From: Caryophanales bacterium UBA6768
GTDB taxonomy: Bacteria > Bacillota > Bacilli > Bacillales_D > Amphibacillaceae
Assembly (NCBI GenBank): GCA_002453315.1
Contig: DKGO01000030.1
Span: 6,742-70,741 of the forward strand
Length of the DNA stretch: 64,000 bases
Direction: 5' to 3'
This document shows, piece after piece, positions 63,842-64,000 of this stretch. The stretch's first letter is position 1, and the number at the start of each line of letters is the position of its first letter. Made by a program: the position numbers and the translations under genes. The notes below the pieces were generated by a model. The model worked only from the letters and a program-made list of their open reading frames with translations, had not been told where the DNA came from and ran no database searches.

Positions 63842-64000
63842 CTTATTCGTGCCCTTCTGACTGCTATATCAATCGAGAAGGTAAGGATTAATGCTTATTC
63901 GTGACCTTCTATCTGTAATTTCAATCTAGAAGGTAAGGATTAATGCTTATTCGTGCCCTTCTATCTGCAATTTCAATCGAGAAGGTAAGGATTAATGCTT
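63842..64000. repeat. 52-bp tandem repeat with internal hairpin, at least 3 copies
   Basis: Units start at 63842, 63894 and 63946 and a fourth begins at 63998, continuing past the window. Each contains CTTATTCGTGCCCTTCTATC-like sequence, then an inverted AGAAGG that pairs with CCTTCT, and ends GTAAGGATTAATG. Copies differ by a few bases, some of which preserve the hairpin. No open frame or ribosome site was seen in it. Confidence 0.9.

Overview
The window looks like chromosomal DNA of a low-GC, motile, spore-forming Bacillaceae, most like the Oceanobacillus / Ornithinibacillus / Virgibacillus / Halobacillus group. This rests on AT-rich sequence, strong AGGAGG ribosome sites, B. subtilis-like gene order in two long blocks, a gamma-type small acid-soluble spore protein, and flagellar and competence genes. 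The genus is inference. No rRNA, tRNA, CRISPR array or prophage was seen.

Layout. 1-4350: the 5' part of a MurJ/YtgP-type flippase gene, divergent from a three-gene cassette (divergent MurE-type ligase, ATP-grasp ligase, Asp/Glu racemase). The cassette is best explained as a supplier of a D-aspartate peptidoglycan cross-bridge. 4347-7065: a heme-copper oxidase operon (CuA subunit II, subunit I, small membrane protein). It has a near-perfect Fnr-type site at -41.5, and subunit I lacks the usual cross-linked Tyr, so it may be a nitric oxide reductase. 7117-18367: minJ, ctpB, an IS1182-family remnant, an EnvC-like M23 hydrolase, ftsX, ftsE, cccB, prfB (with its programmed frameshift) and secA. 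18368-21360: a 52-aa gene, hpf, degenerate sequence, and a short insertion. The insertion carries a frameshifted Abi_2 (AbiF/AbiD-like HEPN) gene behind its own promoter and a hairpin RNA, between 32-bp direct repeats that overlap the fliT terminator. 21359-35335: late flagellar genes (fliT, fliS, fliD, flaG, csrA, fliW, yviE, flgL, flgK, flgN, flgM, yvyF), comFC, comFA, degV, degU, degS and yvyE. Order is as in B. subtilis, but hag and comFB are missing from their usual places. Two good sigma-D promoters are present.

35390-48808: a class D sortase, a MecA-N type PBP, an IDEAL-domain protein, a PRK06851-type ATPase, a YdjO-like protein, a TAXI-TRAP transporter under two cre (CcpA) sites, ygzB, a PabB-PabC fusion, perR, a cobalamin adenosyltransferase, bcp and a small K+ channel. 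49025-54051: a response regulator, an intramembrane-sensing histidine kinase and an ABC/FtsX-type exporter. Three 11-bp-spaced GTCAY direct repeats replace the -35 region of the exporter promoter. 54139-54700: about eleven copies of a 51-bp tandem repeat. 54858-63776: AtoE with a perfect cre site, then ygaD, ygaC, sspE, mutY, yfhP, yfhH, recX and yfhF, colinear with B. subtilis. The window ends inside a second tandem repeat of 52-bp units.

Working together: the cell-wall theme recurs (flippase, cross-bridge cassette, FtsEX with a hydrolase, MinJ, sortase, PBP). The late flagellar block keeps the FlgM/sigma-D and FliW/CsrA control circuits. The two carbon-uptake systems (TAXI-TRAP and AtoE) share CcpA-type control.
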